Shown here one piece after another: positions 8,570-18,310 of a stretch of 64,000 bases of DNA. Source of the DNA: Xylanimonas cellulosilytica. Its GTDB lineage: Bacteria > Actinomycetota > Actinomycetes > Actinomycetales > Actinomycetaceae. Each line of letters opens with the position of its first letter. Within the stretch, counting starts at the first letter, position 1. The DNA is taken from NCBI GenBank assembly GCA_001072465.1, contig JVKM01000059.1, forward strand, positions 32,263 through 96,262. The letters run 5' to 3'. The position numbers and the translations under genes are program-made. Below the pieces are notes generated by a model, which did no database searches, was not told the DNA's origin, and saw only the letters and a program-made list of their open reading frames with translations.

Positions 8570-9561
8570 GACATGCCCTTTCCGCGCGCCCCCAGGATAA
8601 AGAACGGAGCACCAATCAGAGCGACGATGACGCCCACGGGAACCTCGGACGGGGCGAGCACGAGGCGTGAGACGACATCAGCACCGCACACCCAAGCAGC
8701 TCCAACCACGATAGACCAGAGGGCAATGGCGCCCTGCCGGGCTCCAACGATTCGTCGAACCATCAGCGGCACTGCGAGGCCGACGAACGTGAGGGGCCCT
8801 CCCAGAGCAGTCGCGCCCCCGGCCAGTGCTGTCACTGCGACAACCCCGAGCACACGGATGAGTCGCACGCGCACTCCAAGGCTCACCGCGGCGTCGTCGC
8901 CGAGCGCGAGGACGCCCAGTGCCGAGGTAATGAAAAGCGCAACGACAGCGCCGCCGGCGATCACTGCACCCGCGCTCGCCACCGAGGCCATGTCAACGCC
9001 TTCCAATGATCCCGATGCCCAGTATCGGAATTCATTGAAGGCGTACTGGTTCGCGGCGAGAACAGCCTGAGTGAGTGAGGCGAGAGCAGCCGATACGGCA
9101 ATGCCGGCCAGGGCGAGGCGCGATCGAGATCCTCCCCCGCTCCCCGAAATAGCGAAGACAAGACCGGCTGCCACGCCCGCGCCGACGAGCGAAGCGCCGA
9201 GCGTCGCCGCGCGGGTAGCGACGCCACTCGCGGCCGTCACCGTCACAACAAGGAATGCAGCTCCAGCGTTAATGCCGAGGACGCCAGGATCGGCGAGAGG
9301 ATTTCGGGTCATCGCCTGCATGATGGAACCTGCCAGCCCCAGCGCCCCGCCGATGACGAGCGCGGCGACGGTGCGCGGAACACGCAGTTGCGTGACGACC
9401 TGGGCATCCTGGCTGACTCCGCCGTTCACGAGCGCGTCCCACACCACGTCGGGAGCAATCTGGCGCGAGCCCAGAGCGAGGGATGCAAGGGTGACAGCGG
9501 CAAGCACCAGCGTCGCCACTGCGCAGGCAATGGCGACGCTGGTGATGCGACGAGTAGTCAT
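8566..9561 (-). CDS. Iron-siderophore ABC transporter permease (FecCD family)
   Basis: Second FecCD-type permease, 331 aa, with RVPRTVAALVIGGALGLAG, RNPLADPGVLGINAG and GGPLTFVGLAVPLMVRRI. About ten membrane helices are seen. It pairs with the 349-aa permease to form the channel and follows the binding-protein gene by 36 bp. Its stop overlaps the next start by 4 bp. Confidence 0.95.
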   Translation of the reverse strand: MTTRRITSVAIACAVATLVLAAVTLASLALGSRQIAPDVVWDALVNGGVSQDAQVVTQLRVPRTVAALVIGGALGLAGSIMQAMTRNPLADPGVLGINAGAAFLVVTVTAASGVATRAATLGASLVGAGVAAGLVFAISGSGGGSRSRLALAGIAVSAALASLTQAVLAANQYAFNEFRYWASGSLEGVDMASVASAGAVIAGGAVVALFITSALGVLALGDDAAVSLGVRVRLIRVLGVVAVTALAGGATALGGPLTFVGLAVPLMVRRIVGARQGAIALWSIVVGAAWVCGADVVSRLVLAPSEVPVGVIVALIGAPFFILGARGKGMS

Positions 9562-9597
9562 GTCAGGTCATCGACCCGGTGTGTTCGTCCATCGACC

Positions 9598-10635
9598 TCA
9601 GGAGGCCGGAACGAACTGGGCCTCAATGCTCGAGATGATGCCGTCCATGAGGAGGTAACCACCGGTGGAAGTCCACAGGGAGCCGTCGACGGGAATGACG
9701 TGGTTCGCCTGGACGGCGCGAAGCGAGTCGAAGCCGACGGTGGTCTTGGCCTCTTCAAGGGCTGCGGCCGAGGCCTCGACGCCCGTGTTACCACCGGCGG
9801 AGGGGTTGTTCACCGAAGACTTGCCGAGCGTACCGAAGAAGATCCAGTCGGCGTCAATCTGATCGATGTTTTCCAGCGAGACGGGTTCGGAGTGGCCCTC
9901 GCCGTCGCGGTCCTGGTTTGCGGGACGCTTCATGCCGAGCGCGGTGAGAGCCTGGCCGGCGGGGAGCTCCTTGAGGATGAGGCCGGCGCTATCGCCCTGC
10001 CAACGCACGACCGAGTAGGTCTGATCGAGGTAGCCGGCGTCCTTCAGGCGGGCGCTGACGGAGGCAACGTGCTGGTCGAATTCTGCGAGCTTGGCCTCAG
10101 CCTGGTCGGCAACGCCGAGCGCGTCCGCCGTCAGGGTGAAGGTCTCGCGCCAGTCGCCGCCCTTTTGCGTGGTGAAGAAGACAGGGGCGATCTGACTCAG
10201 CGCATTGAGCGTCTCGGTGTCATTGTTCTTCACAGAGGTGCCATCGACAAGGATGAGGTCCGGGTGCGCCGCACCGATAGCTTCGAGGTTGGGGGTGCCG
10301 ATCGAACCCAGGATCGGGATGTCGCCCGCACGATCGATGAGATAGTTGGGAACGGTCTGCTGGCCGCGGCCCGAGACGACGCCAATCGGGGTGACACCGA
10401 GGGCGAGCGCGTTGTCAGTCGTCGGCTCAGAGAGCGTGACAACACGGCTGGGGTGCGACGGCAGGGTAACCTCCTGGCCGGACGCATCGGTGACGGTGCG
10501 CGTCGCAGAGGTCTCGGACGTCGCGGAAGCCTCGGGGGACGAGGCCGGGGCGGGCTGGTTGGACGAGCAAGCTCCCAGAGCGAGAGCGGTCAGAGCGACG
10601 CCGACGATGGCGCGAATTCGCGTCGACAGGTGCAC
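9598..10635 (-). CDS. Iron-siderophore binding lipoprotein of the ABC importer
   Basis: Captures the ferric complex outside the membrane and delivers it to the permeases. The 345-aa product has a lipoprotein signal with lipobox LGAC (Cys at about residue 23), a Ser/Ala/Thr-rich linker, and a class III binding-protein fold (TVTDASGQEVTLPSHPSRVV, ALGVTPIGVV, HPDLILVDG, LKDAGYLDQTYSVVRW). The GTG start lies 34 bp downstream of a strong IdeR/DtxR box, so iron repression is likely. FepB/FhuD/FecB-type specificity cannot be separated by eye. Confidence 0.95.
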   Translation of the reverse strand: MHLSTRIRAIVGVALTALALGACSSNQPAPASSPEASATSETSATRTVTDASGQEVTLPSHPSRVVTLSEPTTDNALALGVTPIGVVSGRGQQTVPNYLIDRAGDIPILGSIGTPNLEAIGAAHPDLILVDGTSVKNNDTETLNALSQIAPVFFTTQKGGDWRETFTLTADALGVADQAEAKLAEFDQHVASVSARLKDAGYLDQTYSVVRWQGDSAGLILKELPAGQALTALGMKRPANQDRDGEGHSEPVSLENIDQIDADWIFFGTLGKSSVNNPSAGGNTGVEASAAALEEAKTTVGFDSLRAVQANHVIPVDGSLWTSTGGYLLMDGIISSIEAQFVPAS

Positions 10636-10668
10636 AGGTGTCTCAATTCAGTCGATCTTGTTAGGTGC

Positions 10669-10687
10669 ATAGGTAAGCCTAACCTAC
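10669..10687 (-). promoter_or_regulatory. IdeR/DtxR iron box
   Basis: ATAGGTAAGCCTAACCTAC closely matches the 19-bp IdeR/DtxR consensus TTAGGTTAGGCTAACCTAA, with both half-sites well kept (AGGT and ACCT). An extra TTAGGT lies directly to the left at 10661-10666, which could help a second dimer bind. It sits just before the binding-lipoprotein gene, where Fe-loaded IdeR would block transcription of the transporter operon. Confidence 0.85.
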
Positions 10688-10722
10688 AAACTGCACATTG
10701 ACCTGGGCTGTCTCACTGCTGG

Positions 10723-11907
10723 TCAGCATGTGAGAGCGTCCCATTCATCAAGGGCACGGACGAGGCCTTCGCGCCACCAAGCAACGTCGTGTCCGCTGCG
10801 GTAGCGGTCCACGTCGACGGGCACCCCCAGGCCTCGCACAAGCTCAGCGCACGAATCGACCACGGGGCGCATTGTTTGTTCCAGCGTGCCCACCTGCAGG
10901 CGCAGCTGCACATCCTTGCGCGGCCTGACGCTCCCGGCGCGCAGGTCGCCCATCAGCGTCCCTTCGCCGACTCCTCGTTGCTCTCCTCCCCACCACAGGG
11001 ACGGAGACTGGGCGACCGCACAATCGAGGGGAAGATCACTGCGCAGCGCCGCTTCCAACGCGGCCAGACCGCCGTAGGACTGGCCTGCTACCATCACAGG
11101 CCCCACTCCAGCCTCGTCGCACACTGCCCGTAGCAGCGCCACGACACTGTCCACGACGGTCAACTCCGCCTCGCGTACGCCAAGATCTCCGGCGTCGATC
11201 GTCACGACGCGCAGGCCGGGATAGCGCCGCGTCAACCAGCCAACGCCGTTGCCCCGCCAGATCTCGCCGTCGAAGAGGATGAGCGTACACGTCGGATCCG
11301 CGTCACCGTCATGAACGATCACATCATGCTGGCGCGCGACAGAGAGCCGCGCGCTCACATCCGCAGCGATGTTCTGTTCACGCGCCGCACGCATCTCGGG
11401 AGCAGACAGATCCTGCGACGGCCACACCACATGCGCGTCGGGCCCAACGAAGAGTGAGGCGGCAGCGCCTCGCCCGTTCACGACTCTCAGGGGATTCGAT
11501 TTATCAGGGCGTGCCTCCTCAAGGAAGCGGATCCACTCCCCCATGTCCGTGAGCACCGCGGGGTCGAGGCCCGACGGACCGACGATCACCTTCTGGTAGC
11601 TGAGGATCGCATCCGCAGGAAGCGCGCACACGAGCGCCCGAGCATCCCCGCGCCCGGGGCCCACCGACATGCAAAAGTCGTCGAGATGCTCGCGCGCCCG
11701 ATCCGTAATCGTGTTGAGGATGACGTAGCAGCTGGCGGCGGCCTGGGCTCCCCACTGGAAGGTCACGCGTACGGCGTCGACTCCATCGACGACGAGCCGA
11801 GGTCCGACGATCGGAAGCCCGTCGGCGTAACGATAGACGCCGTCCGACGCCTCCCAGCGCAGCCGGCAAAAACCGGTGCGCGAAAAAGATGTCTGTTCGA
11901 ATGACAC
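10723..11907 (-). CDS. Fes-type ferric siderophore esterase (alpha/beta hydrolase)
   Basis: Probably cleaves an imported ester-type siderophore to release iron in the cytoplasm. Residues from about 20 to 150 match the Fes N-terminal domain (VRVTFQWGAQAAASCYVILN). The C-terminal esterase-D-like domain has the nucleophile motif GQSYGG and the terminal His motif SGHDVAWWREGL. The start is taken as the GTG at 11907, 4 bp after the Sua5-type stop; earlier starts would lie inside that gene. It is next to, but upstream of, the IdeR box, so it may be transcribed with the Sua5-type gene rather than under that operator. Confidence 0.88.
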   Translation of the reverse strand: MSFEQTSFSRTGFCRLRWEASDGVYRYADGLPIVGPRLVVDGVDAVRVTFQWGAQAAASCYVILNTITDRAREHLDDFCMSVGPGRGDARALVCALPADAILSYQKVIVGPSGLDPAVLTDMGEWIRFLEEARPDKSNPLRVVNGRGAAASLFVGPDAHVVWPSQDLSAPEMRAAREQNIAADVSARLSVARQHDVIVHDGDADPTCTLILFDGEIWRGNGVGWLTRRYPGLRVVTIDAGDLGVREAELTVVDSVVALLRAVCDEAGVGPVMVAGQSYGGLAALEAALRSDLPLDCAVAQSPSLWWGGEQRGVGEGTLMGDLRAGSVRPRKDVQLRLQVGTLEQTMRPVVDSCAELVRGLGVPVDVDRYRSGHDVAWWREGLVRALDEWDALTC

Positions 11908-11911
11908 GCGA

Positions 11912-12529
11912 TCAGTCGAAGAGCGAAATATCGCCCGCACCGACGCGCGCGACGACAGCGTCCCCGCCAGCAAAGTCAATGACCGTGGTCGGCTCGGCGA
12001 CGCCCACGGGACCCACAACCACCAGATCAACCTGGTGGCCGATGCGATCATCCACGTCGAAGCCGTCCGTCAGCGGCTCTTCCTCGCCCGGCATGATGAG
12101 CGTCGAACAGGCCAGGGGCTCACCCAGCGCCTCGACGATCGTCTGCGTAATGACATGATCGGGGATCCGCACGCCCACCGTGTGCTTCTTCTTGTTCAGC
12201 ATGATGCGTGGGACCTCCTTGGTCCCCCGCAGGATGAACGTGTAGGGTCCGGGGGTGAGCGCCTTCATGGTGCGGAACTCGTGATTATCGATGATCACGA
12301 GCTCGCCCAGCTGCGCGAACGAGTGGCACAGCAACGAGAAGTTGTGCTTGTCATCGAGCTTACGGATGGCACGGATCGTGTCCATACCCGCCTTGTTGCC
12401 CGCCTTCGTGGCGATCGCGTAGCCGGAGTCGGTAGGCAGCGCGATCGTACCGCCGCGTTCCAGCAGGTCAACGACCGTGTTGACCAAACGTGCCTGCGGA
12501 TTCTCAGGGTGCATCTCGACGTACGACAT
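11912..12529 (-). CDS. Sua5/YciO/YrdC-family protein
   Basis: Member of the YrdC-domain family, with the TsaC/Sua5 threonylcarbamoyl-AMP synthases and YciO. The core reads GGTIALPTDSGYAIATKAGN, then IRAIRKLDDKHNFSLLC and GPYTFILRGTKEVPR. The MSYVEMHPENPQ opening and the HNFSLLC variant are typical of the YciO subgroup rather than true TsaC, so its role in tRNA t6A is uncertain. The start is taken as the ATG at 12529 (205 aa); a GTG 15 bp upstream is possible. It may be cotranscribed with the esterase gene, 4 bp away. Confidence 0.88.
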   Translation of the reverse strand: MSYVEMHPENPQARLVNTVVDLLERGGTIALPTDSGYAIATKAGNKAGMDTIRAIRKLDDKHNFSLLCHSFAQLGELVIIDNHEFRTMKALTPGPYTFILRGTKEVPRIMLNKKKHTVGVRIPDHVITQTIVEALGEPLACSTLIMPGEEEPLTDGFDVDDRIGHQVDLVVVGPVGVAEPTTVIDFAGGDAVVARVGAGDISLFD

Positions 12530-12546
12530 GTACCTATTGTGCACGA

Positions 12547-12577
12547 AACCCCCACCGGTCGGTAACCGATGGGGGTT
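12547..12577 (-). terminator. Stem-loop after aspS
   Basis: AACCCCCA and TGGGGGTT (12547-12554 with 12570-12577) flank an inner palindrome TCGGTAACCGA. It lies 26 bp past the aspS stop and 17 bp before the Sua5-type start. There is no T-run, so termination strength is uncertain. Confidence 0.45.
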
Positions 12578-12603
12578 CCGTGGACAAGGTCACGGCGAAG
12601 GAA

Positions 12604-14409
12604 TCACTTCTCGGATTCCTCGGAGGCCTCCTCGCCGCGCTTCTTCGGCTTCGCGTCGACGCCAGCTTCCTTACGCTGCGCGGGCGTAATCGGGGCCGGG
12701 GCCTCGGTCAGCGGGTCGAAACCGCCGCCGGACTTCGGGAAGGCGATGACGTCGCGGATCGAGTCGGACTTCGTCAGCAGGGAGACGATGCGGTCCCAAC
12801 CGAAAGCGACACCACCGTGCGGCGGGGCTCCGTACTTGAAGGCGTCGAGCAGGAAGCCGAACTGCGTCTGGGCTTCCTCCTCGCCGATGCCCATCACGTT
12901 GAACACGCGGTTCTGGATGTCGCGACGGTGGATACGGATGGAGCCGCCGCCGATCTCGTTGCCGTTGCAGACGATGTCGTAGGCGTAGGCCAGCGCGTTA
13001 CCCGGGTCCTTGTCGAAGGAGTCAACCCATTCGGGCTTGGGCGAGGTGAACGCGTGGTGGACGGCGGTCCAGGCGCTGTGGCCCAGCGCGACATCGCCCT
13101 CGGCCTCGGCGTCGCCGGTGGGCTTGAAGAGCGGAGCGTCGACGACCCAGGTAAAGGCCCAGGCGTCGGGGTCGATGAGGTCGCAGCGCTTGCCGATCTC
13201 AAGGCGGGCGGCGCCGAGCAGCTCCCGCGAGGGGGTGGGCTTGCCGGCGGCGAAGAAGATGCAGTCGCCGGGGTTGGCACCGGTCGCGGCTGCCAGGCCA
13301 TCACGCTCGGCCTCGGTAATGTTCTTGGCGACGGGGCCGCCCAGCGTTCCGTCCTCGGCGATCGTGACGTAGGCCAGGCCCTTGGCGCCGCGCGCCTTGG
13401 CCCACTCCTGCCACTTGTCGAAGGTACGACGCGGCTGAGAGCCACCACCGGGCATGACAACGGCGCCCACGTAGGGGGCCTGGAACACGCGGAAGGTCGT
13501 GTCCTTGAAATACTCGGTGAGCTCGGTGAGCTCGAGGCCGAAGCGCAGGTCGGGCTTGTCCGAGCCGTAGCGCTCCATCGCGTCCTTGTAGGTCATGCGC
13601 GGGATCGGCGTGGACAGGTCGTAGCCGATGAGCGCCCACACGTTCTTCAGGACGTCCTCGGCGACCTCGATAACGTCGTCCTGGTCCACGAAGCTCATCT
13701 CGATGTCGAGCTGGGTGAACTCGGGCTGACGGTCGGCACGGAAGTCCTCGTCGCGGTAGCAGCGCGCAATCTGGAAGTAGCGCTCCATGCCAGCCACCAT
13801 AAGCAGCTGCTTGAAGAGCTGGGGCGACTGGGGCAGTGCGTACCAAGAGCCGGGCGACAGACGCGCGGGGACGATGAAGTCGCGGGCGCCCTCGGGGGTC
13901 GAACGGGTCAGGGTCGGGGTCTCGATCTCGACGAAGTCGCGGGCGTAGAGCGCCTCACGGGCAGCGCGGGAGACCTTCGAGCGCAGGCGGATCGCGTACT
14001 GCTCGGGCTCGCGACGCAGGTCGAGGTAGCGGTACTTCAGGCGGGTTTCCTCGCCCACGTTGCCGGAATCTTCAGCATTGGAGGACACCTGGAACGGCAG
14101 AGGCGCGCTGGTGTTCAGGATTTCGATGTCGTCACCCATCACCTCGATGGCGCCGGTGGCCAGGTGCGGGTTTTCGTTGCCCTCGGGGCGAGCGCAGACC
14201 TCGCCGGTGACCTTCAGGACGAACTCGGAGCGCAGCTCGTGGGCGACACGCTCGTCGCGGACGACAACCTGGGCGATGCCGGACGCGTCACGCAGGTCGA
14301 TGAACGCCACGCCACCGTGGTCACGACGACGATCCACCCAACCGGTGAGCGTCACGGTCTGGCCGACCAGATCGGTGCCGAGGGTTCCAATGTTGTGAGT
14401 GCGAAGCAC
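12604..14409 (-). CDS. aspS: Aspartyl-tRNA synthetase
   Basis: Charges tRNA-Asp, and possibly tRNA-Asn if non-discriminating. The 601-aa product has an N-terminal OB-fold ([23 protein letters not shown]), class II motif 2 ([20 protein letters not shown]), the bacterial GAD insertion and motif 3 ([14 protein letters not shown]). The start is the GTG at 14409 (VLRTHNIG), placed behind an AAAGGA site; in-frame codons further upstream run into the divergent MFS gene. The C-terminus ends in a Lys/Glu-rich tail. It diverges from the MFS gene across about 100 bp. Confidence 0.97.
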   Translation of the reverse strand: MLRTHNIGTLGTDLVGQTVTLTGWVDRRRDHGGVAFIDLRDASGIAQVVVRDERVAHELRSEFVLKVTGEVCARPEGNENPHLATGAIEVMGDDIEILNTSAPLPFQVSSNAEDSGNVGEETRLKYRYLDLRREPEQYAIRLRSKVSRAAREALYARDFVEIETPTLTRSTPEGARDFIVPARLSPGSWYALPQSPQLFKQLLMVAGMERYFQIARCYRDEDFRADRQPEFTQLDIEMSFVDQDDVIEVAEDVLKNVWALIGYDLSTPIPRMTYKDAMERYGSDKPDLRFGLELTELTEYFKDTTFRVFQAPYVGAVVMPGGGSQPRRTFDKWQEWAKARGAKGLAYVTIAEDGTLGGPVAKNITEAERDGLAAATGANPGDCIFFAAGKPTPSRELLGAARLEIGKRCDLIDPDAWAFTWVVDAPLFKPTGDAEAEGDVALGHSAWTAVHHAFTSPKPEWVDSFDKDPGNALAYAYDIVCNGNEIGGGSIRIHRRDIQNRVFNVMGIGEEEAQTQFGFLLDAFKYGAPPHGGVAFGWDRIVSLLTKSDSIRDVIAFPKSGGGFDPLTEAPAPITPAQRKEAGVDAKPKKRGEEASEESEK

Positions 14410-14511
14410 TGTGATTCCTTTCGTAGTTACCATCCGCGAGACAGGCGGCGGCAGTGTCATTGTACGCCTGCCTTCCGAAGAGTCGCGCGTGCCGCGAGTA
14501 CGATAGTGAAC

Positions 14512-15924
14512 ATGCCAACCGCCGAGCCTGCCTCTCCTTCCCGTACCTCCTGGACGACGTCCGAAATTGGCTTGGCCATCGGGTCGGTTCTCCTCATTAC
14601 CCTCGTGGCTTTCGAGGAGCTCGCCGCCACGACGATCATGCCCGCAGTCGTCCAGTCTTTTGACGCTGCCGCCTGGTACCCGATCGCCTCGGGCGCGGCG
14701 TTGGCGACGCAGCTGAGCGCCACCGTGGTCGCGGGCGCGCTGGCGGATTGGAAGGGGCCACGTTTCGTTCTGCTCGCGGGATTGGCGCTCTTCGCTGTCG
14801 GTTTGGTGGTGTGCGCCGCGGGTACAGACGTGGTCGTGTTTGTTGTTGGCCGCGCGCTTCAGGGGTTCGGCGGCGGCCTCCTCATTGTCCCGCTCTATGT
14901 CCTCGTGGGTTCGGTCGCCTCCCCGCGACACCGCCCCACATTCTTCGCATCTTTCTCGTTGGCGTGGGTCCTCCCCTCGCTCGTCGGCCCCGCGATCGCA
15001 GGCCACGTGACCCAGGAGTGGGGATGGCGCTACGTCTTTGGCGTCGTTCCGCTCTTGGTTATGATCGCAGCGGTCCCGATTGCCTACGTCCTGCGTTCGC
15101 TTCCAGCTGCGCAGGGGCAGCGCTCCCCCGTACTCGCGTCCCTCTCACGCGACGCTGGCCTCGTCGGAATCGGCGTCATGCTGCTCCAGCTTGCGGGCGC
15201 CCTGTCCTCGCCCTCCGCGCAGTTCGGGGTCTTCGCTCTCGGCGCGTGCATCACCGCCTGGGCGCTGCCCCGGCTCCTGCCGCGCGGAACGTTCATGTCC
15301 CGCCGCGGCATGCCTTCGGCCATCCTTGCGAGGCTGAGCGCGATGGCCTCACAGGTCGGTCTCGCCGTCATGATTCCGCTCATTCTCCAGCGCGTGCACG
15401 GCTGGTCCGAGGCCTCCTCCGCCTGGTGGGTCACCCTCGGGTCGATCACATGGGCTATCGGCGCAGTCGGCCAGGCACGCGTTCACGATGCACACCTGCG
15501 CCGCAGGCTCCCGGTCATCGGCGGCGCGCTGATGGCCATCGGCGCGATCCCCGTCGGAGCCCTCCTGTTCCCCACGATACCGGTCTGGGTCGCCTTCATC
15601 GGCTGGCTCTTCGTCGGCCTCGGCGTCGGTCTCGTTCACGCACCCCTGTCCGTTATGGCACTCGAGGTGACCCCCGAGGCCAAGCACGGGCGCGTGGCCT
15701 CTTGGCTGCAGGTCGCAGATTCGGCAGGACCAGCCCTCGAACTCGCCCTCGTGTCCGTCGCCATGAGCGCGTGGGCCGCCACCACCACGGTGGGCGGGGC
15801 GGCCTACGCTCCCTATTGGGTGATTGCTGCTGTGCTTGCGATCCTCACCGTGGTCGCGGTGACGCGGCTGCGTCCCTCATCGGAGCGTTCCACGGGTGAG
15901 GCAGCTAGCGCTCAGTCGTTGTAA
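14512..15924 (+). CDS. MFS transporter
   Basis: Twelve to fourteen hydrophobic helices over 470 aa mark a major facilitator superfamily permease, probably an exporter. The loop 2-3 motif [15 protein letters not shown] and the [18 protein letters not shown] helix resemble drug:H+ antiporters of the DHA2/EmrB type. The ATG at 14512 is the first after the divergent region; no strong ribosome site is visible. One of the few plus-strand genes here. Its last 13 bp overlap the convergent helicase gene. The substrate is unknown. Confidence 0.9.
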   Translation: MPTAEPASPSRTSWTTSEIGLAIGSVLLITLVAFEELAATTIMPAVVQSFDAAAWYPIASGAALATQLSATVVAGALADWKGPRFVLLAGLALFAVGLVVCAAGTDVVVFVVGRALQGFGGGLLIVPLYVLVGSVASPRHRPTFFASFSLAWVLPSLVGPAIAGHVTQEWGWRYVFGVVPLLVMIAAVPIAYVLRSLPAAQGQRSPVLASLSRDAGLVGIGVMLLQLAGALSSPSAQFGVFALGACITAWALPRLLPRGTFMSRRGMPSAILARLSAMASQVGLAVMIPLILQRVHGWSEASSAWWVTLGSITWAIGAVGQARVHDAHLRRRLPVIGGALMAIGAIPVGALLFPTIPVWVAFIGWLFVGLGVGLVHAPLSVMALEVTPEAKHGRVASWLQVADSAGPALELALVSVAMSAWAATTTVGGAAYAPYWVIAAVLAILTVVAVTRLRPSSERSTGEAASAQSL

Positions 15925-18080
15925 CGGCGCTTGCCGAAGTGGCGGCGTCCGCCGTCGCGGCTTCCGTCGCGGTCCCAACCGCCGTCGCGGCCACCCTCGC
16001 GTTCGCGGCGGGCGCGCTTGATGTCCTTCTCCCAGCGCTCGGTGCGAACGCTGCGGCGCGGACGCGATCCGTCGCCCTTTTCGAAGCGGTGCGGACGCTT
16101 CTCATCACGGTCCCCGAAGCGGCCCTCGCGATCACCGTAGCCACCGCGGCCTCGGTTATCTCGGTCGAAGTCGCGGCGCTCACGGCGTTCGAAACCGTCG
16201 CGGTCGCCGTGAGAGCGGCCGCCGGGGCCCTCGTCCACGCGGATGCGCAGCTGACGGCCCGACACGTACCCCTTGGAGATACGGGACAGCTGCTCGCTGG
16301 ACAGGTCCGCGGTGATGTCGACCAGTGAGAAGGTCGGGTAGATCTCGATGTTGCCGATGTCGCGGCCGTCGATGCCGCCCTCGCCAGCAATGGCGCCAAC
16401 GATTGAACCGGGCTTCACGCGGTCCTTCTTGCCCACCTCGATGCGGTAGCGGGTACCGGAGCCGGGTGCCGGGCGGCCGCCGGCGCGACGACGAGCGCCG
16501 TTAGCGCCGCCCTTGATCGGGCGGTCCTTGTCGCGACCGGCCTCGAAAGTGGCGCCGACGAACTCGCCGGACTCGTCCAGCTGTTCCTCGCGGCGGATCT
16601 TACCGTTGCCACGGCGGTCCTTCTCGACGCGCGGGGCCGGGCCCTCGTCGCCGACGGCCGTCGCCATGAGGGCGGCGGCGATGTCCTCGACGGAGATCTC
16701 ATCGCCGAGGTCGGCGAGCAGACGCTTGTACATGTCGAGACGGCCGCGCTCGATACGAGCGGACAGCCCCTCGAGCAGGCGGCTGGCGCGGAATTCGGAA
16801 ACGGCTGCAGGCGAGGGAATCTCGACCTCTTCCATCTCGGTGCCCGTCAGCTTCTCGATGCGGCGCAGACGACCGTGCTCACGCGGGGTGAAGAACGTCA
16901 GCGCGCGGCCCTCACGGCCCGCACGGCCGGTGCGACCGATGCGGTGGACGTAGGCCTCGGGCTCACGCGGAACATCGAAGTTAACGACGAGGGAGATACG
17001 TTCGACGTCGAGGCCTCGGGCGGCCACGTCGGTCGCAACCAGCACGTCGAGCGAGCCGTTCTTGAGGCGCTCGACCATGCGCTCACGCTCGGTCTGAGCG
17101 ACATCGCCGGAAATGCCGGCGGCACGGAATCCGCGGCCCGAGAGCTCCAACGAGACCTCTTCGACATCGGCGCGCGTGCGCACGAAGACGATGGCGGCGT
17201 CAGCCTCTTCCTGACCTTCCTTGATGTGCTGGGCGCGGGTAGCCAGCACGCGGGACAGCGCACCGATCTTGTGCTTGTAGGGCACCACCGCGTAGGTCTG
17301 GTGGATGGTGTCGACCGTCGAGGACTCGGTGGAAACCGCGACCTTGACCGGATCCTTCAGGTGCTCGCGGGCGACCTTCTCAATGGCCGCGGGCATCGTC
17401 GCGCTGAACAGCGCGGTCAGTCGATCATCCGGGGCGCTCGACGCGATCGTCTCGACGTCCTCAGCAAAACCCATACGCAGCATCTCGTCGGCCTCATCGA
17501 GGACCAGCATGCGCACGTTCGACAGGTCGAGGGCGCCCTTCTCGATGAGGTCGATGACGCGACCCGGGGTGCCGACGACGACCTGAGCGCCGCGCTTAAG
17601 CGCGCCGATCTGCGGGCCGTAGGGCGAGCCACCATAGACGGGGACGACGTCGAGGCGGGCCGTACGTGCGGCGAAATCCTCGATCGCCTGGGCACTCTGC
17701 ATCGCGAGCTCACGGGTGGGCGCCAGCACGAGGGCCTGGACGTCGCGCTCGTCCGCGTCAACAATTGCCAGCAGCGGCAGGCCGAAGGCAGCGGTCTTTC
17801 CGGTACCCGTCTGGGCGATGCCGACGACGTCGCGCAGCTCCAGCAGCGGCGGGATGGCGGCGGCCTGAATCGGGGTCGGAACGCGGAATCCCATATCGGT
17901 GACGGCCGCGAGGATCTCCTCGGGCAGGCCGAGGCTCGCGAAGGTCACGGTGTCCGTGTCCTCCTCGTCCGCGTGGTCATCGACGAGGTCACGATCATCG
18001 TCGAGGTCGTCAATATCGTCGGCGATCGCCGTCATCTCGCGCTCGTCGTCAGCGCGTTCCATGAAATCGTCAGAGGGCAT
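15912..18080 (-). CDS. DEAD-box ATP-dependent RNA helicase (DeaD/CsdA type)
   Basis: Unwinds RNA duplexes in ribosome assembly or mRNA turnover. An acidic N-terminal extension (about 45 aa) is followed by the Q motif (TPIQAAAIP), Walker A (AQTGTGKTAAF), PTRELAM, GTPGRVIDL, DEADEML, SATMP, ATDVAARGLDV and HRIGRTGRAGREG. A DbpA-type RNA-binding domain follows at about residues 545-620, and then a long Arg/Gly/Asp-rich disordered tail. The 722-aa length is typical of actinobacterial DeaD. The tail overlaps the convergent MFS gene by 13 bp. A leader of up to 230 bp could support cold-type control. Confidence 0.96.
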   Translation of the reverse strand: MPSDDFMERADDEREMTAIADDIDDLDDDRDLVDDHADEEDTDTVTFASLGLPEEILAAVTDMGFRVPTPIQAAAIPPLLELRDVVGIAQTGTGKTAAFGLPLLAIVDADERDVQALVLAPTRELAMQSAQAIEDFAARTARLDVVPVYGGSPYGPQIGALKRGAQVVVGTPGRVIDLIEKGALDLSNVRMLVLDEADEMLRMGFAEDVETIASSAPDDRLTALFSATMPAAIEKVAREHLKDPVKVAVSTESSTVDTIHQTYAVVPYKHKIGALSRVLATRAQHIKEGQEEADAAIVFVRTRADVEEVSLELSGRGFRAAGISGDVAQTERERMVERLKNGSLDVLVATDVAARGLDVERISLVVNFDVPREPEAYVHRIGRTGRAGREGRALTFFTPREHGRLRRIEKLTGTEMEEVEIPSPAAVSEFRASRLLEGLSARIERGRLDMYKRLLADLGDEISVEDIAAALMATAVGDEGPAPRVEKDRRGNGKIRREEQLDESGEFVGATFEAGRDKDRPIKGGANGARRRAGGRPAPGSGTRYRIEVGKKDRVKPGSIVGAIAGEGGIDGRDIGNIEIYPTFSLVDITADLSSEQLSRISKGYVSGRQLRIRVDEGPGGRSHGDRDGFERRERRDFDRDNRGRGGYGDREGRFGDRDEKRPHRFEKGDGSRPRRSVRTERWEKDIKRARREREGGRDGGWDRDGSRDGGRRHFGKRRYND

Positions 18081-18310
18081 AATTCATCCTTGCGTGGTGC
18101 AATCGGTGTCAGCAAAACCATCGGGGCGGGCCTACTCGGCTCCTCGGCGCAGCCTCACCCATAACAACAAATCCCGCATCCCGCGGGCACCATAACAAGG
18201 GGCAGCGCCTCATCGCTACAACCAGCATACCCTCGCAGTCAGCTGACAGAGGCGCGTGGTCGGCGAACTCACTGTCTGGGAATCGTCCGCCCTTTGCGAT
18301 GGGGCGACAC
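18081..18310. other. Helicase leader/intergenic region with a direct repeat
   Basis: This 230-bp gap lies between the GTPase pair and the helicase. CACCCATAACAA (18156-18167) and CACCATAACAA (18188-18198) form an imperfect direct repeat; on the coding strand it reads TTGTTATGG(G)TG. A short CCCGC/GCGGG hairpin lies between the copies. It may be a regulator site or promoter region; no ORF was seen. Confidence 0.4.

Noticed and set aside
12490..14511. Long upstream extension of the MFS frame on the plus strand
   Set aside because: It runs antisense to aspS and has no family match; the MFS protein starts at 14512.
14410..14511. T-box or riboswitch in front of aspS
   Set aside because: The 100-bp gap is shared with a divergent gene and shows no T-box motif or conserved helices.
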